Assembly (NCBI GenBank): GCA_023614405.1
Contig: CM042693.1
Span: 157,434,731-157,498,730 of the forward strand
Length of the DNA: 64,000 nucleotides
Direction of reading: 5' to 3'
Source: Avena insularis
Lineage: Eukaryota; Streptophyta; Magnoliopsida; Poales; Poaceae
Of this stretch, positions 25,501 through 36,942 are shown piece by piece. The translations under genes and the position numbers were made by a program. A model generated the notes under the pieces. The model was not told where the DNA came from. It worked only from the letters and a program-made list of their open reading frames with translations, and did not search any database. Position 1 is the first letter of the stretch, and each line of letters begins with the position of its first letter.

Positions 25501-25661
25501 AACTTGATGATCTACTCCAATTCCATCAAGTTGAGAGAAGCTTCAATAGATTTGACAAGTTTTGTTCAAAAGTGCGAAAATTATTCGGATTTTCTATGCA
25601 TGAATGTAATGCACACATCTGGGTTCAGCTTATTTCTAATCTCTAATGCTGGGATGTTACA
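19539..25661 (-). repeat. Complete LTR of LARD-like retrotransposon, copy C (6,123 bp)
   Basis: On the minus strand it runs from TGTAACATCCC (25661) to GGGTCACCGCA (19539). The lower end is followed by a PBS, as a 5' LTR should be, but the upper end is also joined to a PPT and internal sequence, as a 3' LTR should be. It is therefore shared by two internal regions. A GC-rich block lies at about 22730-23640; the rest is AT-rich. No ORF is conserved across copies A, B, C and the solo LTR. It lacks the MITE present in copy B. Confidence 0.92.
20039..20291 (-). promoter_or_regulatory. Paired palindrome module in LARD LTR C
   Basis: The palindrome CTCTATAGAG (20282-20291) and the stem-loop sequence GAGTACGAGTGTACTC (20039-20054) lie about 228 bp apart. 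In the solo LTR of the same family the first is CTCTGCAGAG, so two central bases changed and the palindrome survived. Confidence 0.5.
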
Positions 25662-25815
25662 GACTCACCCTCTTAAAATAAATTACGTCCTCGAAGTTCG
25701 TATAATCTCATGTTTTGGAGTAAGGAATTGTCTTGCAATGATTACAATATGTCTCAACTCCATGGTAACCTCAATGTGAATAATTGTAATATCCCCACTA
25801 GAGGGAAAAAGCCTA

Positions 25816-26041
25816 TCTGTGGCACACGCTTTTTGGAGTTAGTGGCGCCCCGTGCGCCACGAATAAGACGCCACTAACTACAGGAAGTTCGTGGCGCACT
25901 GCGACATGCGCCACTAACTACCATGTTATCCGTGGCGCACCGTCCTGACGTGCGCCACGAATATCATCTGTGGCGCACCCTATTTCTATGCGCCACTAAT
26001 AACGTGCACCACTAACTAGATAAATTCGTGCGCCACTAACT
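25816..26041. repeat. Left subterminal repeat array of the CACTA
   Basis: Alternating direct and inverted copies of GTGGCGCAC and GTGCGCCAC, often with TTAGT or TTCGT beside them, recur about every 40-50 bp. Neighbouring inverted copies can form hairpins. Confidence 0.85.
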
Positions 26042-26279
26042 TGTCTCAGGATTTCAAAAAAAATACCAGAATACATCAGAAATACACAGAATACATAGGA
26101 AATATACCAGAATAGAGCAATATATCACAAAAATGCACAAAACTCACAAGAATACCCAAAAACTCACTGAAATTCATACAAAGTGCCAAAATACATCAAT
26201 ATAGAGAGTCCAAGTGTTACACACAATTCATGGGAGAGTACAAGTTCGAAATCACACATGCATCTCGATACATATTCGA

Positions 26280-26869
26280 TCATCGTCGATCATGACCTAG
26301 ACTATGACTGAATAGAGGACAACGGTGGCGGCGCCACAGATGATATTCGACGCGAGCAAGTCTCTCAGGCTGTGGGGGAGTGATCCAGAGACTCTTCATC
26401 CCTGAAATCGGAGTCGACGGAGGGGAATCTGGCCATGAGTGCTCAGAATCAGTAACCGAGCTCCGCCTCAAAGCAATTTCCCCACCATCACACGAATTCA
26501 CGATTGACGCAGATTCGACTGCTCCAGACGAGCCCCCGCAGCCTCTATCTCCTGAATGAATTGTAGACGGAACAAGTTGAGCTCCACTCTGCTCAACCTC
26601 GGGGACGCTCGCTAGGCATGGGTGGAAGCCAGTAGGTGGACTGCGCTCTGTTGCTCCACGGCCATCAGGCACTGCTCCGAGGTGCTGGTGTCCCTAACCA
26701 TCAACACCACCGAGTGTTCCGCCGACAGCAAGTCGGCTGACACAGCCTGACGCATCTCCGCCACGACATCCGATCTCACCGCTAGGGCCTGCAGCAATTG
26801 CCCACCAGAGTCCCTCTGAGTTAGAAGCGGACAGCCCCGCACCTTGCATCTCTCCGATATCTCCTCCAA
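26280..26869 (-). pseudogene. Degenerate coding-like segment inside the CACTA, function unknown
   Basis: Two overlapping minus-strand frames (26869-26612 and 26672-26280) are GC-rich compared with the AT-rich DNA around them. The peptides are not recognised. They may be a decayed exon of the CACTA's own gene or a captured host fragment. AT-rich DNA at 26050-26270 follows on the minus strand like a 3' UTR. Only the base composition and open frames support this. Confidence 0.3.
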
Positions 26870-27319
26870 GGCATCTGATCGCTGATGCAGAGGCCGCTAC
26901 ATCGCGTGGACCACCTCAGAGGTCATATTCCGAAAAAATCGCCCTACGGAACCTCTGTCCTCGCCCGGTATCACCTCCGCGAGCACCAGCAGGGTCTTCG
27001 CTCCTTTCCTCTCTGGTGCAGCCGGCTGCGTCATCAAATCCCTTTGCCACCTCCAAGGGCACAACTCCACTCCCCCGCACCGAATCCGGCCAGATCTGTG
27101 CCGAGGAGAAGGGAGAGGTCCTAGGGGAGATAGCACCTGAAGTCACCACACGATAGGATGGAGAGCTCGGGGGCGGCAATGGCGGCTAGACCAGCTGGAG
27201 GTTGGGGGTGGGGAGGTGGGATAAGAGCGAGATCTAACATGGGAGAAAATTCGAACGGACCAACACTCCGTTGGTGGGTCACCTTTATGGAGGGTGGGAC
27301 GACAGGTTCGTGGCGCACC

Positions 27320-28430
27320 TGGAAAATGCCATAAGCATACTTGGTTCATTTTTTCCAGGAATAAGCAATTGCGTACTTTATTTTATACAAGTCAAACATA
27401 TGTACAAGATCAAACAGGAGCATTTCAGCAGCTATTTTCAGTATCTACACTAAAACAGGAGCACCTTAATTATGCATTTTCCAGTAGCTATTTTTAGTAT
27501 TTATGCAGGAGCTCTAGGAATAAAGGCTGCAGAAATATCAAATATGCAGGAGCTCCTACAGTTATACAAGCATGGAGATGCCAATAAGGAGCTATAGGAA
27601 TGCATTTATGCAGTTATACAAGTATTTATGAAGGAGCTCCAGGAATGCATTTTCATACTTTTGAACATCCTTCTACAGTTATACAAGCATGGAGGAGATA
27701 CCAATAGGACTCAAAATCTAACATAAAGCATTTGCTACAAGTAAGGACTGAATCTTGGGTCTCAAATACAACTAAGGACTGAATCTTTGGTTTCAAATGC
27801 TAACATGGAGAAGATGGAAAACTTTGTTAGTTCACAGTTTTGGGTCTCAAATGCAAATAAGGACTGAATCTTGAGTTATCAGAGATTAGATACGACAACA
27901 TTGTAAAGGTATCAAGCAAAGAACAAGCATGATGCTATCTTAGTTATAGTGTATTACCAAGGCAGTGATGCAAAATGTGATCTAGTTCAGGCATGCCCTA
28001 GAATTTCCTATTTCTGGATTCTACACTTCGGGCAAACTAAAAGGAACTAAATGAGATTGCAAATGATATATTTATCAATGGTCACCCTTTTCACAGTCTA
28101 GAACCACAATCACATTTTCATCTGGTTCAGTACAAACCACAATCACATTTTCATCTGGTTCAGTACAAAGAATCAGAAGAAGAAACATTGCTATGTGGTT
28201 CAGTACAAACATCAATTGCTCATGCAGAAGTAAAATAAACCCCAACCAAACATTGCCACCGTTTCAAAACATAAAATGCTTTGGTAGGAGATGCTAAACT
28301 AACCTACTAAACACTGATTGGTGTATAAGATGCTACAAATTAATATACAAGCATGGAGGAGATGCGGGGGGTATCAAGCATTTAGGATAGCATTCAAAAT
28401 TTTAGGATAGCACTCAAAATTTTGTAAGAT
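27320..28430. other. CACTA interior, AT-rich, no gene seen
   Basis: This has short internal repeats only: phrases such as GGAGCTCCAGGAATGCA recur around 27480-27680, and CACATTTTCATCTGGTTCAG is duplicated at about 28110 and 28140. It could be intron-like sequence of an ancestral element gene. Confidence 0.5.
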
Positions 28431-28439
28431 GGAGGAGAT

Positions 28440-28870
28440 GGAGAGGCAGGAAGGGGAGGGAGAGGCTCACGTGGTGGAGTGTCGTCTTGGTGGCGAGCTT
28501 GGCCTTGCCGAGGACGGTGGTGCGGGCGGGCCTCCTCCTGAGGTTCTCCTCCTCTTGTGGTGGCTACCTGAGAGGGGAGAGGTTAGAGAGGGGGTGGCAA
28601 GAGGGGAGGGGAGATCGAGGAGAGCGCGGCGGTTAGGGTTCGTCGGTTAGGGTTAGGGTAATTCGGTTCGTCAGCGAGGGGGATGAAGAGAGATGGGAGA
28701 GGACGGTGGAGTACCTGCGGACGGGAGGCGGTGGCGGGCGGTCCATCGAGCGGTGGCGCTGGCGAGCGGCGGTGCTGGCGGGGGAGCGAGGTGAGATCGA
28801 GCGCACGTACGGGAATTTGGGGGAGAAGAATGGGAGGGAAGGGAGCGAGGCGATGCCGTTATTTTGGCTA
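28440..28870 (-). pseudogene. GC-rich exon-like segment inside the CACTA
   Basis: Strongly GC-rich. On the minus strand it has a pyrimidine-rich leader-like stretch and an Arg/Pro/Lys-rich frame that ends near a donor-like GTGAGCC at about 28467. This resembles the first exon of a plant gene, either of the element or captured. No product is recognised. A short CCCTAACCC stretch at about 28633-28657 is part of this segment. Confidence 0.3.
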
Positions 28871-28878
28871 AGTCAGGG

Positions 28879-28962
28879 TAGTTCGTGGCGCACACCCATA
28901 TCGGTGTGCCACGGACAATTATTCGTGGCGCACCGATATGGGGGTGCGCCACGGACTCCCCT
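28879..28962. repeat. Internal GTGGCGCAC inverted repeat pair in the CACTA
   Basis: Two hairpin units of the same motif family as the subterminal arrays lie about 0.9 kb inside the right end. They could mark an older right end or a nested related element. Confidence 0.6.
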
Positions 28963-29010
28963 GGCATTACTTAAAATGGCTGCGCGGTGCAGTGTGACAA
29001 CAACAATTAT

Positions 29011-29092
29011 ACAGCCTAGTGGTTCTGGGGTTGGTTATGTTGTTTAAAACCTGGAGGTGACAGGTTCGATTCCTGGCACTCCAAAAAAAAAA
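29011..29092 (+). other. tRNA/SINE-like module with RNA polymerase III boxes
   Basis: GCCTAGTGGTTCTGG (29014-29028) resembles an A box. GGTTCGATTCC (29063-29073) is an exact B-box consensus, 34 bp downstream. A poly(A) run follows at 29083-29092. The 3' part looks like a tRNA T arm and acceptor (GGCACTCC), but no matching 5' acceptor strand is found, so it is not an intact tRNA gene. A tRNA-derived SINE or tRNA relic carried by the CACTA is the best reading. Confidence 0.5.
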
Positions 29093-29633
29093 TTCCAATA
29101 AAAACATTCTTTTGCAATTTTTAAGTTCCATATGTAACGAATATCACTTACTCATTAAAAATAATAATTTTCTACTATTTATAAAACATAGTAGATCCAA
29201 TATTTTGAAGATATAAAGTGAGAACATGTATATAATTGCGGGTAGGTAATAAATTTATTACAAAAAAACTACGAATAATCTTGTGTATATCAACACCCTA
29301 CTCCAAAAAACCACGTATAGTATTTTGTCGACTTGACGCACACGATTGCGTACATGCATACATCACACGGAAAAAAGGTCACTTCGTGCGATGTTGCGTC
29401 CGAACGAGCTAGCGTCGACATCTCGTCATGATCCTCTTGCCCTTCTTCGTCACGGTAGAGTAATTGAGTCCTGGAACTTGTGGATTTCTTCTCGTGTACG
29501 GACATCCTTTAGCGGGGAGGGTGGTTTTCCTTCTAAGATGAGTATACACGCTATGGTTGTCGAAGAAGTTGTCGAATTGCTCTTATATCTTCGGATCGCC
29601 GTACTTGTCGAAGTCTTGCTCGTCGTACGTTCG

Positions 29634-29820
29634 TGGCGCACCATAGTTTCCGTGCGCCACAGATAGTGGTGGCCGGCCGTCATAGGTGGGCCTCGCCTTA
29701 TGCGTGGCGCACCGATCCTGCGTGCGCTACAGATACTTTGGAGTTAGTGGCGCATAATTTGTGCGTGCGCCACAGATAACCTTGTTAGTGGCGCATTATA
29801 TCAGGTGCGCCACGAACAAG
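29634..29820. repeat. Right subterminal repeat array of the CACTA
   Basis: GTGGCGCAC and GTGCGCCAC units alternate in the same way as at the left end, separated by short spacers with ACAGATA and TTAGT. Confidence 0.85.
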
Positions 29821-30833
29821 GGGCATGTGGATAAGGGTTTTCCCACTAGTGCCCATATCCAAATCTTTTCCTTGAAGCCTCATCATACTCAACAATCTTT
29901 AACTTGGTGTCTCCAATACTCCAAAGTTCTTTTTTACTTTAGTCCCTTAGGGATATATCCTTATTACAAAATCCTTTTAATTGGGGTCTCTTATTTAGTT
30001 CATTATCCTGATTAGGTATCCTAATCCAACTCCTTTTTATTTAATCATCGAACTTTCTTACTATACTGTGTAAGGTCTAGGAAGTCTCACGAAATCAAGT
30101 TTTAATTTAGTCAATAGTGGAGGCCAAAAGACTAACCTTTGACTTATCATTGTATGGTTGTACCGGTAATCCTTCTGAAGATTGGATTTGAACACATTTA
30201 TTCCATACCCATTTTAATTTCTTGTTCATCTATATTCGTCCAATTGGATGTGCTCTATTACTTCTTAAGGGTCACTTAAGAGTTATTTCTTTTAGAATTA
30301 GTCTGTTAGGACTATTCTATTTTATTACTTCAAGCATTCACCTTATCAAGCTTTTGATAATATTTGGTTATTTCCTTAAGTACCTTTTCAAATTCCATTT
30401 AATAATTGCCTTAAGGTTTGAGTACTACTACCCTGAAGTAAACATTGATCTTTCATCTAGGCATACTTCCAAAAGTACCTTTATAATGATGACTTTCATT
30501 TAACCTTATGAAAATAAGGCTTAATGTTGTCATAGGTTAGTATTTCTTCTCCAACCTTTACTTGGATATTCATATAACAATACTTCCATTTTACTGTTTA
30601 CTCTCCCCCTTAGGGTTTACTAATGGTCTCTAAACTGCCTATATAGTAACCATTGGCTCTATAATTAGAATATTGGTCACTATCCATCTTATACTCTACA
30701 TAGTTAGGGTCTTGTGAAAGATTGTACGGTGTATCCACACAATTGTGGATCTCCAAAGTGTATCCACACAATTGTGGATCTCTGAAGTGAATCTTTCAGC
30801 ATTATTTGTCTTACTTACTATTTGGACACCTAT

Positions 30834-31005
30834 TTTGTAATCCGCTATAACATCCGGCTCTCGCCGATATATTACTGGGTTGTTAGCAAGAGTAGGATCC
30901 AATCACCGCAGTTAGATCTGAACCTGGGTAAACTTGTGCTCACAGCTCCCGGAACATCATGCGGCTCACACCTCATCTTCTCAACGCCTTTAGGACCCCC
31001 TATGG
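30834..31005. other. Unassigned flank left of the solo LTR, with TSD TATGG
   Basis: No homology to the LARD internal region is seen after about 30833, and no gene is seen. The last five bases (31001-31005, TATGG) are duplicated at 59858-59862. This sequence and that after 59862 were therefore contiguous before the solo LTR's parent element inserted. Confidence 0.7.
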
Positions 31006-33281
31006 TGTAACATTCCAACATTAGAGCTTAGAAATAAGCTGAACCCAGATGTGTGCATTGCATTCATGCATAGAAAATCCGAATAATTTTCACGCTTTTG
31101 AACAAAACTTGTCAAAGTAATTGAAGCTTCTCTCAACTTGATGGAATTGAAATAGATCATCAAGTTTATTGCGATAAGTTTCAATATGACCTTTGCTAAA
31201 ACCTTATTTTGGGTAAAGGAGATTTGATCTAAGTAATATACCAAATGTAGTAGAAGTTTAACCTTAGTACATCACTTAATGATTTATATATAATCCTTAT
31301 GTAATCATATCCTAGTATTCATTACACAACTCATGAATACCAAGTTATAAATATAACTTAAGTAATAGGAATGTAACAACTAAATCTTAATCTCATCTAC
31401 TTATACCATGAGTATCATGGTAATACCTAACCTTAATTCTTTAGTGAGATTGAGTAGGAAGGAAACCAAGTCAAGACCATTCACTATATATTTTTCTTTC
31501 CATATCAATCTTTACTATCTCTATTGAATCATATTCTAATATCTGTTGTTCATCAATGTTGAGAAACCAAATATTGATTCACCAATTCTTAATCTATCAA
31601 TAACTTGATCTATCAACTCTTGTCGTTATCATAGCTTTCATTTAAAGTCCTTTATAGGAAGAAGTAAGAAGAGGTAGATGATAATGCTAGTTATAAATAT
31701 CATCTATAGGATGGGGAGTGTTGGAAGTGAATAAGATCAATATGACAATTGATGGAGTGAACTCACTCCTGCAATGATAGAAGAGTTATCTGGAATATAT
31801 ATTTGTATGGTAACAAATAATATTATAAGGATGATTATTGAAGATAGTTACCAGGAGTAATCCTATTGGGATAAGTAGGTATAGTCCATGAATAACATTC
31901 CCTAATCCACTAGAGATATTAAGAAGATAATTTCAGTACCACTGTAATGTTGTATTGATGAAGCCTTGATTAGCGAATTGGGAACCTAAACCATAAAGGA
32001 TCAAAGGATTAAAATGATCATGCATTAGTCACCAATATTGAATGCTTATATCTAGTATAAGTAACATTGGTGGGTAAAACATGATTGAACTCTAATATAA
32101 GATATTGGAGTCAAGTAAAGATAAGATTGTATGATTAGGATGATGTTAGAGCAACATTGAATTATAGAGTTAGTATTTTCCTCTGGGAAAATAGTAAACA
32201 CTTGAGGTGAAGTAGGATTTGATGTATATCTAATTATAAATACATCTACTGGAGTAATATTAGTGGTGGATGATTATGGAAGAGTATGAATGGAGTTAGA
32301 AGTAACTACTTGTTGGATTGGAGGTTATCAGCAGTAGAGTAGTTGATATAACCAAGCATTGACATGAGAAGATTATGAAAGCCTTAATGTCAAGCTCATT
32401 GGATTTATAAATGGATTTAGAAGAATTAAAGGAGGATAGGAATATTTTTGTGAATCAAAGCTAATCATGTTAGCACATGATGATGGATATGAAGAAGTAG
32501 TATATCTAGGAAAGGAATTCCTTAATTAGAAGTCCAGGATTGTGAATTATGAAAGATAGAAATTCTTGGTAAGCATTAAACCCTAAATTTATAACCAAGC
32601 TTAACATCCATCTCATATGTTGGATAAATCATTTTATTTTCATAATGCTTTATAGGAATATTTTCCTATAGCAAATCACTTAAGCACATCTCTGTCATTT
32701 CCAATTATCATAACCATATGTGCTTAGGAGTTATTTTATCAATTCTTTTCCATCAGACATTCCAGTTAATAACTTTCTATTTTAAAAGGTGATATCATTA
32801 AAGATCACAAACAAAAAGACAATATGCTTAGACATAAACTTTTATTCACATCAACAAAATAAAATAGGTACATTAAGAACCCTAAACCATAGGGTAAGCA
32901 ATTCCAATTCAAAACCTAACTCCTATATTAGTTATAATATAAATCCATGGTTTATTCTGGACAAAAAATAAAGAAATATAACATTATTGAATAAAAGCTC
33001 ACAAAATGCTAGTACATACCTTTTAATATAGTTACAATTATTTAGAAAATAAAGCCCATAAAGAAAAATTCAAATCAAAGATGCAAATTCAAATCTGTAA
33101 ACAAAATAGAATATATAAAAAGGAAAGAACCAGGAAAAAATAGAAGGAGATCAAATCTGGCCCATGGCCCAACTTCCTTCTCCTTATCCACTGCTCACAA
33201 GCAGCCCAACCGCAGCCTACATCGGCCCACTAAGCAAGCCTAGCTTGTCACCATAGCGACTGGCAAGTGAGCCAGCGGGAG

Positions 33282-33537
33282 TGTAGGGGTTCGTAGCATG
33301 GAAAACAAAAAATTTCTACCGCATACAAACAAACAAGCCAAGATCTATCTACTAGATTGTAGCAACGAGTCGATAGAATAACTCACCCTCGAAGATTCCA
33401 AAGTGTTTAACGAGAGCGGATTCTCGTGGGTGATGTAGTCGTACTCTTGCCGATCTCAAGATCGCGTGAGCGATCCTTCGGACTGCGTTAAAGCGCTCTG
33501 CGATCGGTCACACATTTGGTACTCGACGAAGACCTTC
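33282..33537 (-). repeat. Copia 3' LTR, terminal 256 bp
   Basis: This is the end of the minus-strand 3' LTR, with the plus strand starting TGTAGGGGTTCG. It is separated from the rest of the LTR (47403-49070) by element 2. It is absent from the truncated 5' LTR copy. Its last five bases, CCTTC (33533-33537), are the TSD of element 2. Confidence 0.88.
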
Positions 33538-34798
33538 TGTAACATCCCAAAAATACCAAACTTAGATCATCAAACACTAATCATCAAGATTAGGGTTAAC
33601 AAAAACTTTTCTAAATAAACTCATGAATGCATGTATATGTGTATGCATGTATTTTGAATTTCTTTAAAAACCACCTTGTTTGTGTGATCCATTGCTTGTA
33701 AAATGTTTCTTAGATGAAATGAACATCATCTAAAACATTTCCCACACTTTTGCTAAAGACAAGTAAATCAAAACAAATATATTAAGTGAATGGTCATTTT
33801 GACCAATTTAACTCCCATGCCTACTTTGGCTGTCTCAAACTTTCAAAACCTAACAGAAACTTTTCTGGATCTTTGCACCCCTTGAATGTACTCATAACAA
33901 GGTATCAAGGCCCACTTTATGATCATCCAGAAACTTTCAAATGCATAGTTTAAATGACAATTCAAAATTTAATCTTCTTCATATGGGAAGATCCCACTTT
34001 TTCAAAACCCACTCAAACAAGCTCAACTTTCAAAACCCAAGCATCTGCAGACTCACCAGCACCAATCTAGCAAACCCACCAAAATTCATTTCAAAATTCA
34101 AAACTTGATTTCAAGCGGCCATTTCATCAAACAGGTTGCAGACACAAATCAAACAAAACAAGAAACACTATAGTGTGCAGTGATTCTTGCCTAACTTGTT
34201 CCCTAGTTAGCTCACACACAACTCAGTAGATCATCTAGAAAGATTAGCCCAACACTAGCACCCCTGTGAGCTTGCCATTGTCATTAATGGTGAACAGCCG
34301 AGCACCCCAATGTCACCCCATTGTGGACAACAGGCTAGAGGAAGAACTAGCCGTGCCAACCTTGTCTGGGAGGCAGCCCACCGTCCACCGCCACTCCCTG
34401 TCCCAGCCGCGAGCGTTGCCAAGCCCTGGACCACGCGCACAAGCTGCGCCTAGACCATGCCGAGCGTGCGCCAGAGTGCCACCCTCGACCAGCGTCCACA
34501 GACCGCGCGCCGCCCTCACCGCGTGCACACACGATCACCACCGACCCAGGAGACCGCCAGGCATCCCCGTTTGCCGCCCCGTGCCATACAGCCACCGCCC
34601 GCCGTTGAAGACGCCGCCTCTGCCGCACAGAGCACCGGCCGTTCCAGACCAAACCACACCGCCCCATGCCTCGTGACCATGTCGCTGAGCATCGCCAGGA
34701 GACACCGCACCGCCCCCTACACTTGCCCATGCCATTAGCCGCCTGTAACGTCGCCCCCGACGAGCTCACCGTGCGCCCTGACGGTCCCCTCGCTCGAC

Positions 34799-34806
34799 TA
34801 TAAATA
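34799..34806 (+). promoter_or_regulatory. LTR promoter TATA box, element 2 5' LTR
   Basis: TATAAATA in the same context as at 4193 and 44639, with a CT-rich likely start region about 30 bp downstream. Confidence 0.8.
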
Positions 34807-35045
34807 GAGGCCACCCCCGCACGATTTCTTCACACCATCTCACTCCCCTCTCCTCACTGACCGTGCCACACCGTTCTCAGAGCAAGGCGAGCACCACCTC
34901 GCCGGAATTTCACCGGAGCCCGCCGCCTCTGGAGAAGAAGGGAGCCAGCGATTGGAGCCGCCCCAGGAGAAGCCACCGGTACCAGGAGGTTCGTCGTCGT
35001 CGACTTCGTCGTTCGCCCGCCTCGCAGACCCTCGCCCGTACCCCG

Positions 35046-35051
35046 GTAAGC
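35046..35051 (+). promoter_or_regulatory. Candidate splice donor in the LTR leader
   Basis: CCCG followed by GTAAGC, about 210 bp downstream of the probable start site. It is also present as GTAAGC in the 3' LTR near 44868 but not seen in element 1. Possible acceptors are at 35957, 37823 and 38849. Confidence 0.35.
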
Positions 35052-35957
35052 CCCCAGCACCCCCACTGGCCGCGCTAGGTTTCATTCTCGCCGGAGATGT
35101 CTCACGTCAACGATGACCCCCAGCCGTTGGATTAGAACTAGATCGAACGATCCACGTTGCCCCATACCGCTTCGCCCAGCCCCGTGTCACTGACGAGTGG
35201 GGACACCCACTTAAGCAGCCCGCGGGAGCACTGCGCTTAGCAGGCCGGCCCGTTAGAATTTCCCGCGCAGCCCAGCAATTCAAATTAAACCTTTTCTTTT
35301 TAAATTCAAACACACTTCTGTACCCAACTTCAAAAATCAACCCAGATCGATTCAGTGCACCAATTTGAATGAAACCAATTTTGTTGGAAAGGTCTATGAA
35401 TGCTTAATCCAAGCCCGTTGGATTCAAGTCATTTGGATCTGTAGATCACCCATAGTAAAAATAACAAGGCAGAAGCTTTTCTGCATTCAAACATTTTTCA
35501 AATTTAAACCATAAAAGCTTTTGAGTTGTTTCCAACTCTCAAAAATCACATTTAACCATACCTTTCAGAATATATAAAAATATATAGGTTTACTTGCAGA
35601 AATAATGTTCAAGTAATAAAAGAATGCTTCATAAGCATTTCTAGCCACTTTAATTAATTAAAATAAAAGGGTAAAACCTTATTAAATTGTGACACCACTT
35701 TAAATCACATTCCCATGGACTACAATATGTGGTGATGACATGTGTCAACATGATACCATATTTGGTTTGGAGAATATTAAATCTTAAGTAGTTTTTCAAT
35801 GAGTAGAAATTACTTTTCTAAAAATAAAAAGATTTAAACCAAGCTTTAACCTTGTAATGTTAGAGATGATGCTAGATCATCTATAGGACCCTTGTGTGTG
35901 ATGATTGCAAGTAGTTAAGTATTGTTTGGTGATTGTGTACCTCGTATTTATTCATAG

Positions 35958-36138
35958 ACGCTAGTACCGACCAAGGATACGAGGAGGAAGGAGGATACTA
36001 CGAAGAAGAAGCCGAGGAGAACTTCAACCTTCGCTACGCACAAGGCAAGCTAGTAACTATGCAAGCTTATATTGACACTGATGCAAGCCTAATACTACTA
36101 GTGAATGTGCAAGCTAACCCTTGCCAAATACCCTACTG
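35958..36138 (+). other. Conserved acidic micro-ORF in LTR, element 2 5' copy
   Basis: Follows an acceptor-like TTCATAG and encodes a Glu/Tyr-rich peptide (DQGYEEEGGYYEEEAEENF) that stays open to a stop at 36138. The acidic core is conserved in element 1 and in the 3' LTR (45764-45944). Confidence 0.35.
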
Positions 36139-36942
36139 ATGCCATAAACCCATACCTGTGATATGACTACTATATGCCTTAAGCATATGTGATTATACTC
36201 ACTTGATAAACCATCCTAGTTTTATGTGCAAGCTTCTTACTTTATTTCTTTATCAATGCTTACTTAGAGTCTACCTAAGAGTTTGGTAGATACTAGACAG
36301 TTGTGCTGAAGGTTGCATAAAGAGCATAAAATTTGGCCTAAGCTAGAAACCTTGATATCAGCATAAGATATAAGGTTGGACTTAGTGAAACTCCACTAGT
36401 TACCACCCCTCATTAGTACTACCCCCACCTGTAGATGCTAGTGCTAAGCATAAAACTTGATCAACTTTTAGATGGGAATACTTGGTGGAAAAATGGTTAT
36501 GAAAACCTTGGAATGATGGATCATTCTATTGAAATGTTTTGGACATGTGTTTCCAAACACTTGATGATTTTGGTGATGAAAATGTTGAGGCATGAGCCTT
36601 AGCCCTTTATAAAACTGATGGTTGTCTAGATGCGATACCATTCCAATCTTAGCGTACAACCACAATACCCGAATATTTGGTAGGGCTTGACTGGAAATTT
36701 ATATTCCTTAGTATTAGTTCCCTCACGGCCAAGGTCTGAGCTGAGGCTACCTTGTGAAGATTGTCCACCTGTGCAGTACCCAAGATGACAGTGGTCATTG
36801 TTGGGACGCCAAACTCACAGGAGAGGTGCTTATACTAGGGCGTGTAATTGAAAGGTTAGGATTGATTATCCGCATACTGAGTATGGTGAATTCAGGATTG
36901 TTCCTGACGGATGTATCGAATGTTGTGGTGAAAGTGTACAAT

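Larger units (their letters stand above)
25796..29851. mobile_element. CACTA (En/Spm) transposon, non-autonomous, 4,056 bp
   Basis: It starts CACTAGAGGGAAAAAGCC, and its other end reads inward as CACTAGTGGGAAAACCC. The 3-bp TSD is CCC (25793-25795 and 29852-29854). The paralogous sequence at 16827-16840 is the empty site with one CCC followed by ATATCC. Both ends carry repeated GTGGCGCAC/GTGCGCCAC subterminal motifs, the usual transposase-binding architecture of grass CACTA elements. No recognisable DDE transposase is present, so it probably moves with proteins from elsewhere. Confidence 0.93.
25662..30833 (-). mobile_element. Second LARD internal region, PPT-side fragment, split by a CACTA
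   Basis: 25662-25795 plus 29852-30833 are collinear with 16724 to about 17770, including the CGAAGTTCG landmark and the 5'-LTR-distal part of the internal region. The match stops at about 30833, where unrelated sequence begins. A short tandem duplication containing CCACACAATTGTGG lies at about 30728-30783; the other copy has a single unit at about 17710. No coding motif is seen. Confidence 0.85.

Noticed and set aside
28631..28660. TTAGGG-type runs resembling telomere repeat
   Set aside because: Only a few broken units within a GC-rich CACTA segment; the plant telomere unit is TTTAGGG in long perfect arrays.
29011..29083. Intact tRNA gene
   Set aside because: T arm and B box are good, but no 5' acceptor strand complementary to GGCACTCC and no clean cloverleaf could be found.
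30880..30905. CACCGCAG followed by TTAGATC as a possible LARD LTR end plus PBS
   Set aside because: Upstream sequence is not LTR-like, and TTAGATCTGAACC is a poor match to the PBS.
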